A DNA stretch of 64,000 bases from Pseudomonas fluorescens. Lineage in GTDB: Bacteria > Pseudomonadota > Gammaproteobacteria > Pseudomonadales > Pseudomonadaceae. The position numbers and the translations under genes are program-made. Of the stretch, positions 1 to 8,437 are shown piece after piece; within the stretch, counting starts at the first letter, position 1, and each line of letters begins with the position of its first letter. The notes below the pieces were generated by a model that was not told the origin of the DNA, did not search any database, and was given only the letters and a program-made list of their open reading frames with translations. Location of the stretch: assembly GCF_900215245.1 (NCBI RefSeq), contig NZ_LT907842.1, positions 5,766,001-5,830,000 of the forward strand. Direction: 5' to 3'.

Positions 1-1041
1 AACGGCGACATTCTCGTCGCCGAAGGCCGTGGCGGCAGCGCGGCCAAGCTCAAGCCCAAGGATGTGATCGCCAGCGTGATCAAGGCCCAGGGCAACACCA
101 AGGTCAAGGGTGGCAACCGCCTGACCCTGCTGCGCGATGCCGATGGTGACGGTACTTACGAACTGAAGACGGTGTTCGCCGATAACCTCAACGCGCCCTA
201 CGGCCTGGCCTTCGCCGACGGCAAACTCTACGTTGCCAACCAGGACGCGCTGGTGCGCTTCGACTATGCCGACGGCCAGACCAAGGCAAGTGGCCCGCCC
301 ACCACAATCACCGACCTGCCGGCGCAGATCAACCACCACTGGACCAAATCCCTGGCGGTGAGTGCTGACGGGCGCCAGCTCTATGTGGGCATTGGCTCCA
401 ACAGCAACATCACCGAGCGTGGCATGGAAGTGGAAATCGACCGGGCGATGATCTGGCAGATCGACGCAGCGACAGGCGCACACAAGCCCTACGCCACCGG
501 CATCCGCAACCCGACCGCGCTGACCATTCAGCCGGGTTCCGGGCAATTATGGACGGTGGTCAACGAACGCGATGAACTCGGCCCGGACCTCGTGCCGGAC
601 TACCTGACCTCGGTGCGTGAGGGCGCCTTCTACGGCTGGCCCTACAGCTACTGGGGCCAGAACGTCGACCCACGCGCACAACCGCAGAACCCGGCGAAAG
701 TCGCCGCCGCGATCAAGCCGGATTACAGCCTGGGTTCCCACGTTGCGGCACTTGGGGTGGATTTCTCGATGGCAGAAATGGGTGAGAAATTCGCCGAAGG
801 TGTATTTGTTGGCGAGCACGGCAGTTGGAACCGCGAAAACCCGGTGGGCTACAAGGTGATTTTCGTGCCGTTCAGCAATGGCAAACCAGCCGGCGAGCCC
901 ATCGATTTCGCCACCGGTTTCCGTGGCGATGACGGCAAAACGCGCGGGCGCCCCGTGGGCGTCACGGTAGACCCCAAAGGCGCGTTGATCATCGCGGATG
1001 ACTTGGCCAATACCGTTTGGCGGGTGACGCGCAACCGCTGA
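1..1041 (+). CDS. PQQ-dependent sugar (sorbosone-type) dehydrogenase, 5' truncated
   Basis: The reading frame is open from base 1, so the start lies outside the window; 346 residues and the stop are visible. The sequence is a beta-propeller with repeated blade motifs such as NAPYGLAF, GIRNPTALTI and GVTVDPKGALIIADD, as in L-sorbosone or soluble aldose dehydrogenases. The visible REGAFYGWPYSYWG and FVGEHGSWNR segments are typical of the family. Such enzymes are usually periplasmic and oxidise sugars or aldehydes using PQQ. No signal peptide can be checked because the N-terminus is missing. The substrate is unknown. Confidence 0.85.
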   Translation, partial: NGDILVAEGRGGSAAKLKPKDVIASVIKAQGNTKVKGGNRLTLLRDADGDGTYELKTVFADNLNAPYGLAFADGKLYVANQDALVRFDYADGQTKASGPPTTITDLPAQINHHWTKSLAVSADGRQLYVGIGSNSNITERGMEVEIDRAMIWQIDAATGAHKPYATGIRNPTALTIQPGSGQLWTVVNERDELGPDLVPDYLTSVREGAFYGWPYSYWGQNVDPRAQPQNPAKVAAAIKPDYSLGSHVAALGVDFSMAEMGEKFAEGVFVGEHGSWNRENPVGYKVIFVPFSNGKPAGEPIDFATGFRGDDGKTRGRPVGVTVDPKGALIIADDLANTVWRVTRNR

Positions 1042-1050
1042 ACAAAGGCT

Positions 1051-1093
1051 TTGACTTGGTTGCCTTAGGCAACAATATAATTGCCCCAGGCAA
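1051..1093 (+). promoter_or_regulatory. Promoter with two palindromic MarR-type operators
   Basis: TTGACT at 1051-1056 and TATAAT at 1076-1081 form a candidate sigma-70 promoter with a 19-bp spacer. A perfect inverted repeat, GTTGCCT-T-AGGCAAC, occupies 1059-1073 between the two boxes. A second palindrome, TTGCC-CCA-GGCAA, occupies 1081-1093. Both resemble the short palindromes bound by MarR dimers and lie 17 to 51 bases before the MarR-GNAT start, which suggests autoregulation. Confidence 0.65.
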
Positions 1094-1109
1094 CCAACCG
1101 AGCATCCTC

Positions 1110-2027
1110 ATGGCCACGCCCCTTGTAGAACGCGCCGCGATCATTCGCGGTTTCAACCGTTTTTACACCCACCAGATCGGCGTGCTGCAGGAACACCTGC
1201 TGCAAAGCGACTACTCGCTCACCGAAATCCGCGTGATGTACGAGCTGTCCTCCCGTGGTGACCTGACCAATGCCGACCTGTGCCAGATGCTGGGTCTGGA
1301 CCCGGGCTACCTGAGTCGGCTGATCAGCGGGTTCGAAAAGCAAGGTCTGATCCAGAAGGTCCGCTCCGTCACCGATGCGCGCGCGGTGCAACTGCACTTA
1401 AGCGACCTCGGCCGAACGGTGCTGGCGCCGCTGGAGCAGAAAACCCAGCAAGAAGTCATCGCGTTACTCGAAGCCTTGCCCGAGCAACAACAACGCCAAC
1501 TCACCGGTGCCATGCAACGCATCCAGTCACTGCTGCAAGGCAGCGCGCCAAGCTATTTGCTGCGCGACCCGCAACCGGGCGACATGGGCCTGGTGGTGCA
1601 GCAACAATCCGCACTGTATGCCCGCGAGTACAACTGGAATTGGGAATTTGAAGCCTTGGTGGCGGAGATCGTCGCCAAGTATCTGCGCGAGTTTGACCCG
1701 GCCTCCGAGCGCTGCTGGATCGCGGAAAAAGACGGCGACGTGGTAGGCTCGGTGTTCGTGGTGCGTCATGACGCGACCACCGCCAAGCTGCGCATGCTCT
1801 ACGTGGATGCCAGTGCGCGGGGCATGGGCATTGGTCAGCGTCTGGTCGACGAATGCCTGCGTTTTGCCCGCCACGCCGGTTACCAACGCATGATGCTGTG
1901 GACGGTTAACACCCTGATCGACGCACGCAAGCTCTATCAGAAAGCCGGATTTACCTTGGAGGAAGAAGAGCCCACGGTGAGTTTCGGCAAGGCATTGATC
2001 AGCGAAACCTGGGCCCGTGACCTGTAA
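1110..2027 (+). CDS. MarR-GNAT fusion: HTH regulator plus N-acetyltransferase
   Basis: The protein has 305 residues in two parts. Residues about 1-150 are a MarR winged helix (YELSSRGDLTNADLCQMLGLD, then RLISGFEKQGLIQK). Residues about 155-305 are a GNAT acetyltransferase with the acetyl-CoA loop ARGMGIGQRLVDECL. The ATG at 1110 is chosen because the frame upstream runs through the promoter and the previous stop region. No strong ribosome binding site is visible. Bifunctional MarR/GNAT proteins are a known family; the acetyl acceptor here is unknown. Two palindromes in its promoter suggest it controls itself. Confidence 0.85.
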   Translation: MATPLVERAAIIRGFNRFYTHQIGVLQEHLLQSDYSLTEIRVMYELSSRGDLTNADLCQMLGLDPGYLSRLISGFEKQGLIQKVRSVTDARAVQLHLSDLGRTVLAPLEQKTQQEVIALLEALPEQQQRQLTGAMQRIQSLLQGSAPSYLLRDPQPGDMGLVVQQQSALYAREYNWNWEFEALVAEIVAKYLREFDPASERCWIAEKDGDVVGSVFVVRHDATTAKLRMLYVDASARGMGIGQRLVDECLRFARHAGYQRMMLWTVNTLIDARKLYQKAGFTLEEEEPTVSFGKALISETWARDL

Positions 2028-2061
2028 TGCCTTCCCGCGCCGTCACCGGCGCGGGAAGGCA
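2028..2061. terminator. Bidirectional terminator between convergent genes
   Basis: A perfect 15-bp stem (2028-2042 with 2047-2061) closes on a TCAC loop. It sits exactly between the stop of the MarR-GNAT gene (+) and the stop of the MFS gene (-), so it can serve both. Confidence 0.8.
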
Positions 2062-2065
2062 GCGC

Positions 2066-3469
2066 TTACAGATCGGTGATTTCCTTGTGGCGTGGCACCA
2101 GCGCTTTCATCACGCTCCACGCCACCAGGTACGCCAGCGCACAGATCGCAAACATGATCATGTAGCCGGTGTGAATGTCGTTGATCGACTTGTAGTAGTC
2201 GAACACCCAGCCACCGATCTTGGTCATCACCACACCGCCCAAGCCACCCGCCATGCCGCCGATACCGACCACGGAGGCCACGGTTTTTTGCGGGAACATA
2301 TCCGACACGGTGGTGAAGATGTTGCACGACCACGCCTGGTGCGCCGAGGCGCCAACGCCGATCAGCAGCACCGGCACCCAGAAGCCGAGGTAACCGAACG
2401 GTTGCGCCAGCAGCACCACCAACGGGAACAGCGCAATCACCAGCATGGCTTTCATGCGGCCGTCATACGGCGCATCGCCACGGGCCATAAAGTAGCTGGG
2501 GAACCAACCACCGCCGATACTGCCGACCATGGTCATGCTGTACAGCACGGCGAGCGGCATCACGATATCCGCGCCTTTCATGCCGTACTGCGCCGCCAGG
2601 TAGGTGGGCAGCCAGAACAGGAAGAACCACCACACGCCGTCCGTCATGAACTTGCCGAAGGCGAACGCCCAGGTCTGGCGGTAAGTGAGCAATTTGAACC
2701 AGGAGACTTTTTTCGCCGTGGCCCCCGCAGGCTCCGGGGTGAACGGTTGCACCGTCTGGTCGCTACGGATATAGGCCAGTTCTGCCGCCGACAAGCGTTT
2801 TTGCTGCTCCGGCTTCTGATAAAGCGCCGACCACACCGCCACCCAGACAAACCCCAACATGCCAATCACGATAAACGCGGCTTCCCAGCCCCACAGGCCG
2901 GCAATCAACGGCACGCAGATCGGCGCCAGGATTGCGCCGACGTTAGCGCCGGAGTTGAAGATACCGGTGGCCAGCGAGCGTTCTTTCTTGGGGAAGTATT
3001 CAGCGGTGGCCTTGATCGCGATGGGGAAGTTGCCCGCCTCGCCAATTGCCAATATGGCGCGAGACAGCATAAAGCCGGCAATCGACACCGGAATCACCGC
3101 CAGGCCGATTGCGCCGCTGAGCGCCGCGATCCCCTGGCCCATCGGCACCGAAAACGCATGCATGATCGCGCCGGTGGACCAAATGGCAATCGCCACCACG
3201 TAGGCCGCCTTGGTGCCGATTTTGTCGACAAACCGTCCGGCAAACAGCATGGAAATCGCATAGACAAACTGGAACACCGCCGCGATGTTGGCGTAATCGG
3301 TATTGCTCCAGCCAAATTGCGTCGACAGTTGCGGTGCCAACAGGCTAAGCACCTGGCGGTCGAGGTAGTTGACGGTGGTGGCAAAGAACAACATCGCGCA
3401 GATGGTCCAGCGATAGTTGCCGACGGCCTGGCCGACGCGATGGGCGTTGAGGGGCTCATTCAAATTCAT
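2066..3469 (-). CDS. MFS transporter, anion:cation symporter family (hexuronate/aldarate type)
   Basis: A 467-residue polytopic membrane protein of the major facilitator superfamily. The opening NYRWTICAMLFFATTVNYLDRQ followed by LAPQLSTQFGWSNTDYANI is typical of the ExuT/GudP/D-galactonate subgroup, which imports sugar acids with protons. The start is the ATG at 3467-3469 (MNLNEPL); the frame stays open upstream, but those residues look unlike an N-terminus. The upstream region carries GTCGTCGTACAAC at 3517-3529, a candidate operator that recurs elsewhere in the window. The exact substrate cannot be told from sequence alone. Confidence 0.85.
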   Translation of the reverse strand: MNLNEPLNAHRVGQAVGNYRWTICAMLFFATTVNYLDRQVLSLLAPQLSTQFGWSNTDYANIAAVFQFVYAISMLFAGRFVDKIGTKAAYVVAIAIWSTGAIMHAFSVPMGQGIAALSGAIGLAVIPVSIAGFMLSRAILAIGEAGNFPIAIKATAEYFPKKERSLATGIFNSGANVGAILAPICVPLIAGLWGWEAAFIVIGMLGFVWVAVWSALYQKPEQQKRLSAAELAYIRSDQTVQPFTPEPAGATAKKVSWFKLLTYRQTWAFAFGKFMTDGVWWFFLFWLPTYLAAQYGMKGADIVMPLAVLYSMTMVGSIGGGWFPSYFMARGDAPYDGRMKAMLVIALFPLVVLLAQPFGYLGFWVPVLLIGVGASAHQAWSCNIFTTVSDMFPQKTVASVVGIGGMAGGLGGVVMTKIGGWVFDYYKSINDIHTGYMIMFAICALAYLVAWSVMKALVPRHKEITDL

Positions 3470-3516
3470 GGCATCACTTTTTATTTTTGTTAGATAGGAC
3501 ATACGCAGTGTCATAT

Positions 3517-3529
3517 GTCGTCGTACAAC
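3517..3529 (-). promoter_or_regulatory. Candidate GntR-type operator GTTGTACGACGAC
   Basis: On the minus strand the bases read GTTGTACGACGAC, 48 bases before the MFS start. The core GTTGTACGAC is an imperfect palindrome (8 of 10 positions), as expected for a FadR-subfamily GntR site. The identical 13-mer occurs at 19694-19706 before another gene. Confidence 0.45.
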
Positions 3530-3612
3530 TACAACTTTTATAGCGGGCTCCCTACGCGCTGTCAATCTGAAAGATTGCGGTTTATTGAGGCATCAGGCGT
3601 ATACGCAGAGAC

Positions 3613-4143
3613 TCAACCAGGCACGGTTGTAGGATGACAAATACGAAACACCCGGCTCGGCGCTTTGCCCGGTACGTCATCAAGCAGGCCGAAAGGCTTC
3701 AGCCCGAGCTTCTCCAGCACCCGAATCGAGGCTGCGTGATCCGGTCGCACCAGCCCGAACACCGCGGGAAAATTCAGGGTTTCGAACGCCAGCACCAGCG
3801 CATCACGCCCCAGTTCGGTGGCGTAGCCCTGCCCCCAGGCCTCGACGGCAAAACGATAACCGAGGTTGATGCGCCGCTCGGTCAGGTAATGGAGCGGCGC
3901 TACACCGCCAAAGCCAATCAGGTGGTGCGGTGCTTCGATGCGCGCAATCGCCCACCAGCCGTACCCCTCGGCGGCCCACTGTTGCAGCCAGTGGTTGAGT
4001 AAGCGCTGGGCATCCTCAAGGCTGGCCATAGGGCCGGCGGGATTGAACAGGTTGGTCTGCGGATCGCCGAAGATCGCGAACAATCGCTGCACGTCGCTCG
4101 GCAATGGTTGACGGTAGACCAGCCTCGGGGCGCTGTCGGGCAT
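3613..4143 (-). CDS. GNAT family N-acetyltransferase (RimJ/RimL type)
   Basis: A 176-residue protein with the layout of the Acetyltransf_3 group: an early RLVYRQPLPSDVQRLFAIFGDP segment, GYGWWAIAR and the acetyl-CoA region WGQGYATELGRDALVLAFETL, ending in RVLEKLGLKPFG. This group acetylates protein N-termini or small amines such as spermidine or antibiotics. AGGAA lies about 10 bases before the ATG at 4143. It is transcribed away from proP. No substrate can be inferred. Confidence 0.85.
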   Translation of the reverse strand: MPDSAPRLVYRQPLPSDVQRLFAIFGDPQTNLFNPAGPMASLEDAQRLLNHWLQQWAAEGYGWWAIARIEAPHHLIGFGGVAPLHYLTERRINLGYRFAVEAWGQGYATELGRDALVLAFETLNFPAVFGLVRPDHAASIRVLEKLGLKPFGLLDDVPGKAPSRVFRICHPTTVPG

Positions 4144-4245
4144 TCTGAGAATTCCTGGTTTGAAGCATGAAGTTCAATGCATCTGCAAAAAAACGCAATG
4201 AGTGGTGAATTATTTGGTGTCGACTTGTATCTGAACTGACAGAGC

Positions 4246-4268
4246 GGTGCCATTGCAACGATGGCACC
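4246..4268. other. Perfect hairpin in the proP leader
   Basis: GGTGCCAT (4246-4253) pairs with ATGGCACC (4261-4268) across a 7-base loop, ending 28 bases before the proP ATG. There is no U-run directly after it. It could be a leader structure of proP or merely a hairpin in the divergent intergenic region. Confidence 0.4.
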
Positions 4269-4296
4269 TCCCCTGTTCAGTTTTAGAGTGGCCCGC

Positions 4297-5799
4297 ATGA
4301 AATTACGTAAGAAAAGCGTCAAACCGATTGGATTAAAAGACATCACGATTGTCGACGATGCCAAGGTGCGCAAGGCGATCACCGCCGCCGCACTGGGCAA
4401 CGCCATGGAGTGGTTCGACTTCGGCGTCTACGGCTTTGTCGCCTATGTGCTCGGCAAGGTGTTCTTCCCGGACGCATCGCCCAGCGTACAAATGATCGCG
4501 GCCTTGGGCACCTTCTCCGTGCCCTTCCTGATTCGCCCCCTGGGCGGCCTGTTCTTCGGTGCCCTGGGCGATAAATACGGACGGCAGAAAGTGCTCGCCG
4601 CCACCATCGTGATCATGTCCCTGAGCACCTTCGCCATCGGCCTGATTCCGAGTTACGCGTCGATTGGCATCTGGGCGCCGATCCTGTTGTTGCTGTGCAA
4701 AATGGCCCAGGGTTTCTCGGTGGGCGGTGAATACACCGGTGCCTCGATCTTTGTCGCCGAATACGCGCCGGACCGTAAACGCGGGTTCCTCGGCAGTTGG
4801 CTGGACTTCGGTTCCATCGCAGGCTTTGTGCTCGGCGCCGGTGTGGTTGTGCTGATCTCGACGATAGTCGGTGAAGCCGATTTCGAGGCCTGGGGCTGGC
4901 GTCTGCCGTTCTTCCTCGCCCTGCCCCTGGGCATGATCGGCCTGTACCTGCGTCATGCACTGGAAGAAACCCCGGCCTTCCAGCAGCACATGGACAAACT
5001 TGAACAAGGCGACCGCGAAGGCCTGACACATGGCCCCAAAGTATCGTTCAAAGAAGTCGCCACCCAGCACTGGCGCAGCCTGCTGACCTGCATCGGTATC
5101 GTTGCGGCCACCAACGTGACGTATTACATGCTGCTCACGTATATGCCGAGTTACCTCTCGCATAACCTGCATTACAAAGAAAACAGCGGCGTGCTGATCA
5201 TCATCGCGATCATGGTCGGCATGCTCTTCGTGCAACCGTTCATTGGTTTTGTCAGCGACAAGATCGGCCGCAAGCCCTTCATCATCGCCGGCAGCATCGG
5301 CCTGCTGTTGCTGGCCATCCCGGCGTTCATGCTGATTACCAGCGGCAAGATCGGTCTGATCTTCGCCGGCTTGCTGATCCTAGCCGTGGTGCTGAACTTC
5401 TACATCGGCGTCATGGCCTCGACCCTGCCGGCGATGTTTCCCACTCACCTGCGCTACAGTGCATTGGCGAGTGCGTTCAACGTTTCGGTATTGATCGCCG
5501 GCCTGACCCCGACCGCAGTGGCCTGGCTGGTGGAGAGCACCAACGACCTGTTCATGCCGGCTTACTACCTGATGGTGTTTGCCGTGGTCGGCCTGATCAC
5601 CGGCCTGACCATGAAGGAAACCGCCAACAAGCCGTTGCGCGGCGCGGCGCCGGCAGCCTCGGACATGGAAGAAGCCAAGGAGATACTGCAAGAGCACCAC
5701 GACAATATCGAGCAGAAGATCGAAGACATCGACGCCGAAATTGCCGCACTCGAAGCCAAGCGCCAGAACCTGGTGCAGCAGCATCCGCGCATTAACTAA
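4297..5799 (+). CDS. proP: Osmosensory proline/betaine:H+ symporter ProP
   Basis: The 500-residue length equals that of E. coli ProP. The N-terminus (KSVKPIGLKDITIVDD, then KVRKAITAAALGNAMEWFDF) follows that protein closely, which fixes the start at the ATG at 4297 rather than 4261. Twelve hydrophobic segments are present, with the MFS motif GGLFFGALGDKYGRQ. The last 45 or so residues, from EEAKEILQEHHDNIEQKIED onward, form a heptad-like coiled coil, the ProP element linked to osmotic sensing. It imports proline, glycine betaine and related osmolytes across the inner membrane under hyperosmotic stress. Confidence 0.93.
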   Translation: MKLRKKSVKPIGLKDITIVDDAKVRKAITAAALGNAMEWFDFGVYGFVAYVLGKVFFPDASPSVQMIAALGTFSVPFLIRPLGGLFFGALGDKYGRQKVLAATIVIMSLSTFAIGLIPSYASIGIWAPILLLLCKMAQGFSVGGEYTGASIFVAEYAPDRKRGFLGSWLDFGSIAGFVLGAGVVVLISTIVGEADFEAWGWRLPFFLALPLGMIGLYLRHALEETPAFQQHMDKLEQGDREGLTHGPKVSFKEVATQHWRSLLTCIGIVAATNVTYYMLLTYMPSYLSHNLHYKENSGVLIIIAIMVGMLFVQPFIGFVSDKIGRKPFIIAGSIGLLLLAIPAFMLITSGKIGLIFAGLLILAVVLNFYIGVMASTLPAMFPTHLRYSALASAFNVSVLIAGLTPTAVAWLVESTNDLFMPAYYLMVFAVVGLITGLTMKETANKPLRGAAPAASDMEEAKEILQEHHDNIEQKIEDIDAEIAALEAKRQNLVQQHPRIN

Positions 5800-5809
5800 A
5801 CCGGACCGT

Positions 5810-5833
5810 GCGTGGTGGCTCGCGCCACCACGC
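5810..5833. terminator. Hairpin after proP
   Basis: GCGTGGTGGC (5810-5819) pairs perfectly with GCCACCACGC (5824-5833) over a TCGC loop, 11 bases after the proP stop. No T-run follows, so termination strength is uncertain; the next gene starts 17 bases later. Confidence 0.5.
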
Positions 5834-5849
5834 CATTGGAGTGCTCAGC

Positions 5850-6356
5850 ATGATTCCAAGCGTCACCGCAGCACACTCGTTACTCAGCGCCGCTGAACGC
5901 GCGGCCATCGCCGAAATCGAAGCCACCACCAGCATTCTGCAACTGGTCACCCGCCTGACCGGCATGCGCTTCGCCGGGATCGCCAAATTCACCGACCTGG
6001 AATGGGTGGTGTGTGCGGCCCATGACCCGCTGCACATGGGCATTCATGTCGATGACGTACTCGACCTGGAAACCACCTTGTGCAGTGAGTTCTGCATCAA
6101 CCCGCAAGCCCTGTTCATCCCCAAAGTCAGCCAGAACGGACGCTTTGCCACGCGCCCGGTGGTCAAGCAATACGCCATCGAGAGCTACGCCGGCGCGCCG
6201 ATCTTCCTGCCCGACGGCCGGCTGTTCGGCGCGCTGTGTGCGCTGGATTCGCAGTCGATGCTATTCGACGACCCCAACCTGCCGGAAACGCTCAGCCTGT
6301 TTGCGCGGCTGATTGGCTGTATTTTCTTCGCTAATTTGACCGCGGCTGATCAGTGA
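5850..6356 (+). CDS. GAF domain-containing protein
   Basis: A 168-residue protein made almost entirely of one GAF fold. Recognisable elements are LVTRLTGMRFAGIAKFTD, TTLCSEFCINPQALFIPKV and the closing SYAGAPIFLPDGRLFGALCALD. Stand-alone GAF proteins bind small ligands or act as sensors for cyclase and kinase partners. The start at ATG 5850 (MIPSVTA) is preferred to an upstream in-frame start inside the hairpin. The last 26 bases overlap the convergent AraC gene. Its ligand and output are unknown. Confidence 0.85.
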   Translation: MIPSVTAAHSLLSAAERAAIAEIEATTSILQLVTRLTGMRFAGIAKFTDLEWVVCAAHDPLHMGIHVDDVLDLETTLCSEFCINPQALFIPKVSQNGRFATRPVVKQYAIESYAGAPIFLPDGRLFGALCALDSQSMLFDDPNLPETLSLFARLIGCIFFANLTAADQ

Positions 6357-7248
6357 TTTTGCCGCGCAGCGTGGCCATGTCACGCTTGGGCGGCGCACCG
6401 AACAGTCGGCTGTACTCGCGACTGAATTGTGACGGGCTTTCATAACCGACCTTGAACGCGGCGCTGGAGACATCCTGATGCTCATTCAACATCAAGCGCC
6501 GCGCCTCGTTCAGGCGTAACCACTTCTGATACTGCAACGGGCTCATCGCCGTCAGCTGGCGAAAGTGATGGTGAAAAGTCGCTGCGCTCATTTGCACGCG
6601 TGCCGCCAAATCCTCCACGCGCAACGGCGCGTCGTAATTGAGCTTCAGCCAATCGATCGCCTTGGCAATCCGATAGCCCTGCCCGTCCACGGCGCAGATC
6701 TGGCGCAGTCGACCGGCTTGATCGCTCTGCAACAGCCGGTAGTGGATCTCGCGCTGAATCAAGGGCGCGAGCACCGCTATCGCCTCAGGCTCATCCAGCA
6801 ACGCAACCAGGCGTGCAAACGCCGCCAGCATGCCTTCGGTGACAGTGCCGATGCCAACCCCTTTCATCACCGCCCGTTGACGGGTCAGAGGCACCTCACG
6901 CTGGGCGATCAACTCGGCCAGGATGCGCAGGTCCAGCTTGAAGGTCAGCCCCAGGCAAGGTGTCCCTGGGCTGGCGGCGAGCACCTCTGAATTGGCGGGA
7001 ATGTCCAGCGAGGTCAGCAGAAATCGCGACGGGTCGTACGGGTAACCCTCGCCACCGACCCACAGCTGCTTCTCGCCCTGAGCGACCAACACGACGCAGG
7101 GCTCGACCATGCACACCACCGGCGTCGCCGGCTGCTCACGCCGATAAAAACCCAGGCCGGGAATGGGCATGGGGTAGTCGCCGGGCGTTGAAACCCGCGA
7201 ACCAATGGCCTGGATCAGCGCGTCCAGGGGCGATGGAGTGATGTTCAT
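6331..7248 (-). CDS. AraC family transcriptional regulator (AraC_N type)
   Basis: A 305-residue regulator. An N-terminal cupin-like sensing region (YRREQPATPVVCMVEPCVVLVAQGEKQL) is typical of the AraC_N group found in Pseudomonas alcohol and hydrolase regulators. Two C-terminal helix-turn-helix motifs follow (LRVEDLAARVQMSAATFHHHF and DVSSAAFKVGYESPSQFSREY). The start MNITPSP at 7248 is chosen over an upstream extension. It is divergent from an exported alpha/beta hydrolase plus an MFS transporter (7415-9624), the likely targets. Its 3' end overlaps the GAF gene by 26 bp. Confidence 0.9.
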   Translation of the reverse strand: MNITPSPLDALIQAIGSRVSTPGDYPMPIPGLGFYRREQPATPVVCMVEPCVVLVAQGEKQLWVGGEGYPYDPSRFLLTSLDIPANSEVLAASPGTPCLGLTFKLDLRILAELIAQREVPLTRQRAVMKGVGIGTVTEGMLAAFARLVALLDEPEAIAVLAPLIQREIHYRLLQSDQAGRLRQICAVDGQGYRIAKAIDWLKLNYDAPLRVEDLAARVQMSAATFHHHFRQLTAMSPLQYQKWLRLNEARRLMLNEHQDVSSAAFKVGYESPSQFSREYSRLFGAPPKRDMATLRGKITDQPRSN

Positions 7249-7414
7249 AACGGGCTCTGTCCGGTCTTCAGTGAACTTTACCTCGGGTCGCACCTGAGCG
7301 TCCTCGGCAGGTGGCAAGACTCAGAGGATCAGGCAAGTAATCCAGTGGAACGCACTACAGAAGCCCCACCCCCAGCGGGAAAATGAGTGCACCAACCTCC
7401 TCAAGGATCACTGC

Positions 7415-8437
7415 ATGAAACGCCTCTTGCTTGCCCTGTGTGTGCTGGTCACGTCTTTTTCTTCATTGGGAGCCGATATGTCCAACGGTGCTGACAACTT
7501 CTACACAAGCGACAAGGTGACGGTACAAAAAGTCACCTTCAACAACCAATACGGCATGCTCGTTGCGGGCAATCTGTTCACCCCCAAGGGCCTTGCCTCG
7601 GGCTCAAAATACGCCGCAATCATCGTCGGCCACCCGATGGGCGCCGTTAAAGAACAGAGCGCCAACCTTTACGCGACGAAAATGGCCGAACAAGGCTTCG
7701 TCACCCTGTCACTCGACCTGCCGTTCTGGGGTGAAAGCGCAGGCCAGCCGCGCAACGCGGTGCTGCCCGACCTCTACACCGAAGCCTTCAGCGCTGCCGT
7801 GGATTACCTCGGTACTCGCCCACTAGTGGACCGTGAACGCATCGGCATTCTCGGCATCTGTGGCAGTGGCAGCTTCGCCATCGCCGCCGCCAAGATCGAC
7901 CCACGCCTCAAGGCGATCGCCACGGTCAGCATGTATGACATGGGGGCGGCGAATCGCAACGGCCTCAAGCATGGGGTAACGCTGGCGCAACGCCAACAAC
8001 TGCTTCTGCAGGCGGCCAACCAGCGCTATGTGGAATTCCAGGGCGGTGACACGGCCTACACCGGCGGGACCCCGTTGACCCTCACCGGCGATGCGGTGGG
8101 TGATGAGTTCTTCGACTTCTACCGCACCCCGCGCGGCGAATTTACCCCGGCCGGTGCGTCGCCGCAAACGACCACCCGGCCGACTCTGACCAGCAACGTG
8201 AAGTTCATGAATTTCTACCCGTTCAACGACATCGAGACGCTCTCCCCGCGCCCGCTGCTGTTGATTACCGGCGCTAACGCCCACTCCCGCGAGTTCAGCG
8301 AAGACGCCTACCGGCGTGCGGCCGAGCCCAAGGAATTGGTGATTATCCCGGGTGCCGGCCATGTGGATCTGTACGACCGCGTCGACCTGATCCCATTCGC
8401 CACGCTCACCCGCTTTTTCAAAGGTAACTTGAAGTAA
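7415..8437 (+). CDS. Exported alpha/beta hydrolase
   Basis: A 340-residue protein with an N-terminal signal peptide (MKRLLLALCVLVTSFSSLGA). It has the alpha/beta hydrolase landmarks GHPMGAVKEQ (oxyanion region), GILGICGSGSFAIAAA (nucleophile elbow, apparently with Cys where Ser is usual), an acidic segment after LLLITG and the final histidine in IPGAGHVDLYD. This pattern matches the YcjY/dienelactone-hydrolase-like group, for which substrates are poorly known. The stop overlaps the next gene by one base (TAATG), so the two are probably co-translated and controlled by the divergent AraC protein. Confidence 0.85.
   Translation: MKRLLLALCVLVTSFSSLGADMSNGADNFYTSDKVTVQKVTFNNQYGMLVAGNLFTPKGLASGSKYAAIIVGHPMGAVKEQSANLYATKMAEQGFVTLSLDLPFWGESAGQPRNAVLPDLYTEAFSAAVDYLGTRPLVDRERIGILGICGSGSFAIAAAKIDPRLKAIATVSMYDMGAANRNGLKHGVTLAQRQQLLLQAANQRYVEFQGGDTAYTGGTPLTLTGDAVGDEFFDFYRTPRGEFTPAGASPQTTTRPTLTSNVKFMNFYPFNDIETLSPRPLLLITGANAHSREFSEDAYRRAAEPKELVIIPGAGHVDLYDRVDLIPFATLTRFFKGNLK

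Noticed and set aside
2027..3493. 488-codon plus-strand frame opposite the MFS gene
   Set aside because: It is antisense to a well-recognised transporter and is His/Arg/Gln-rich with no family features.
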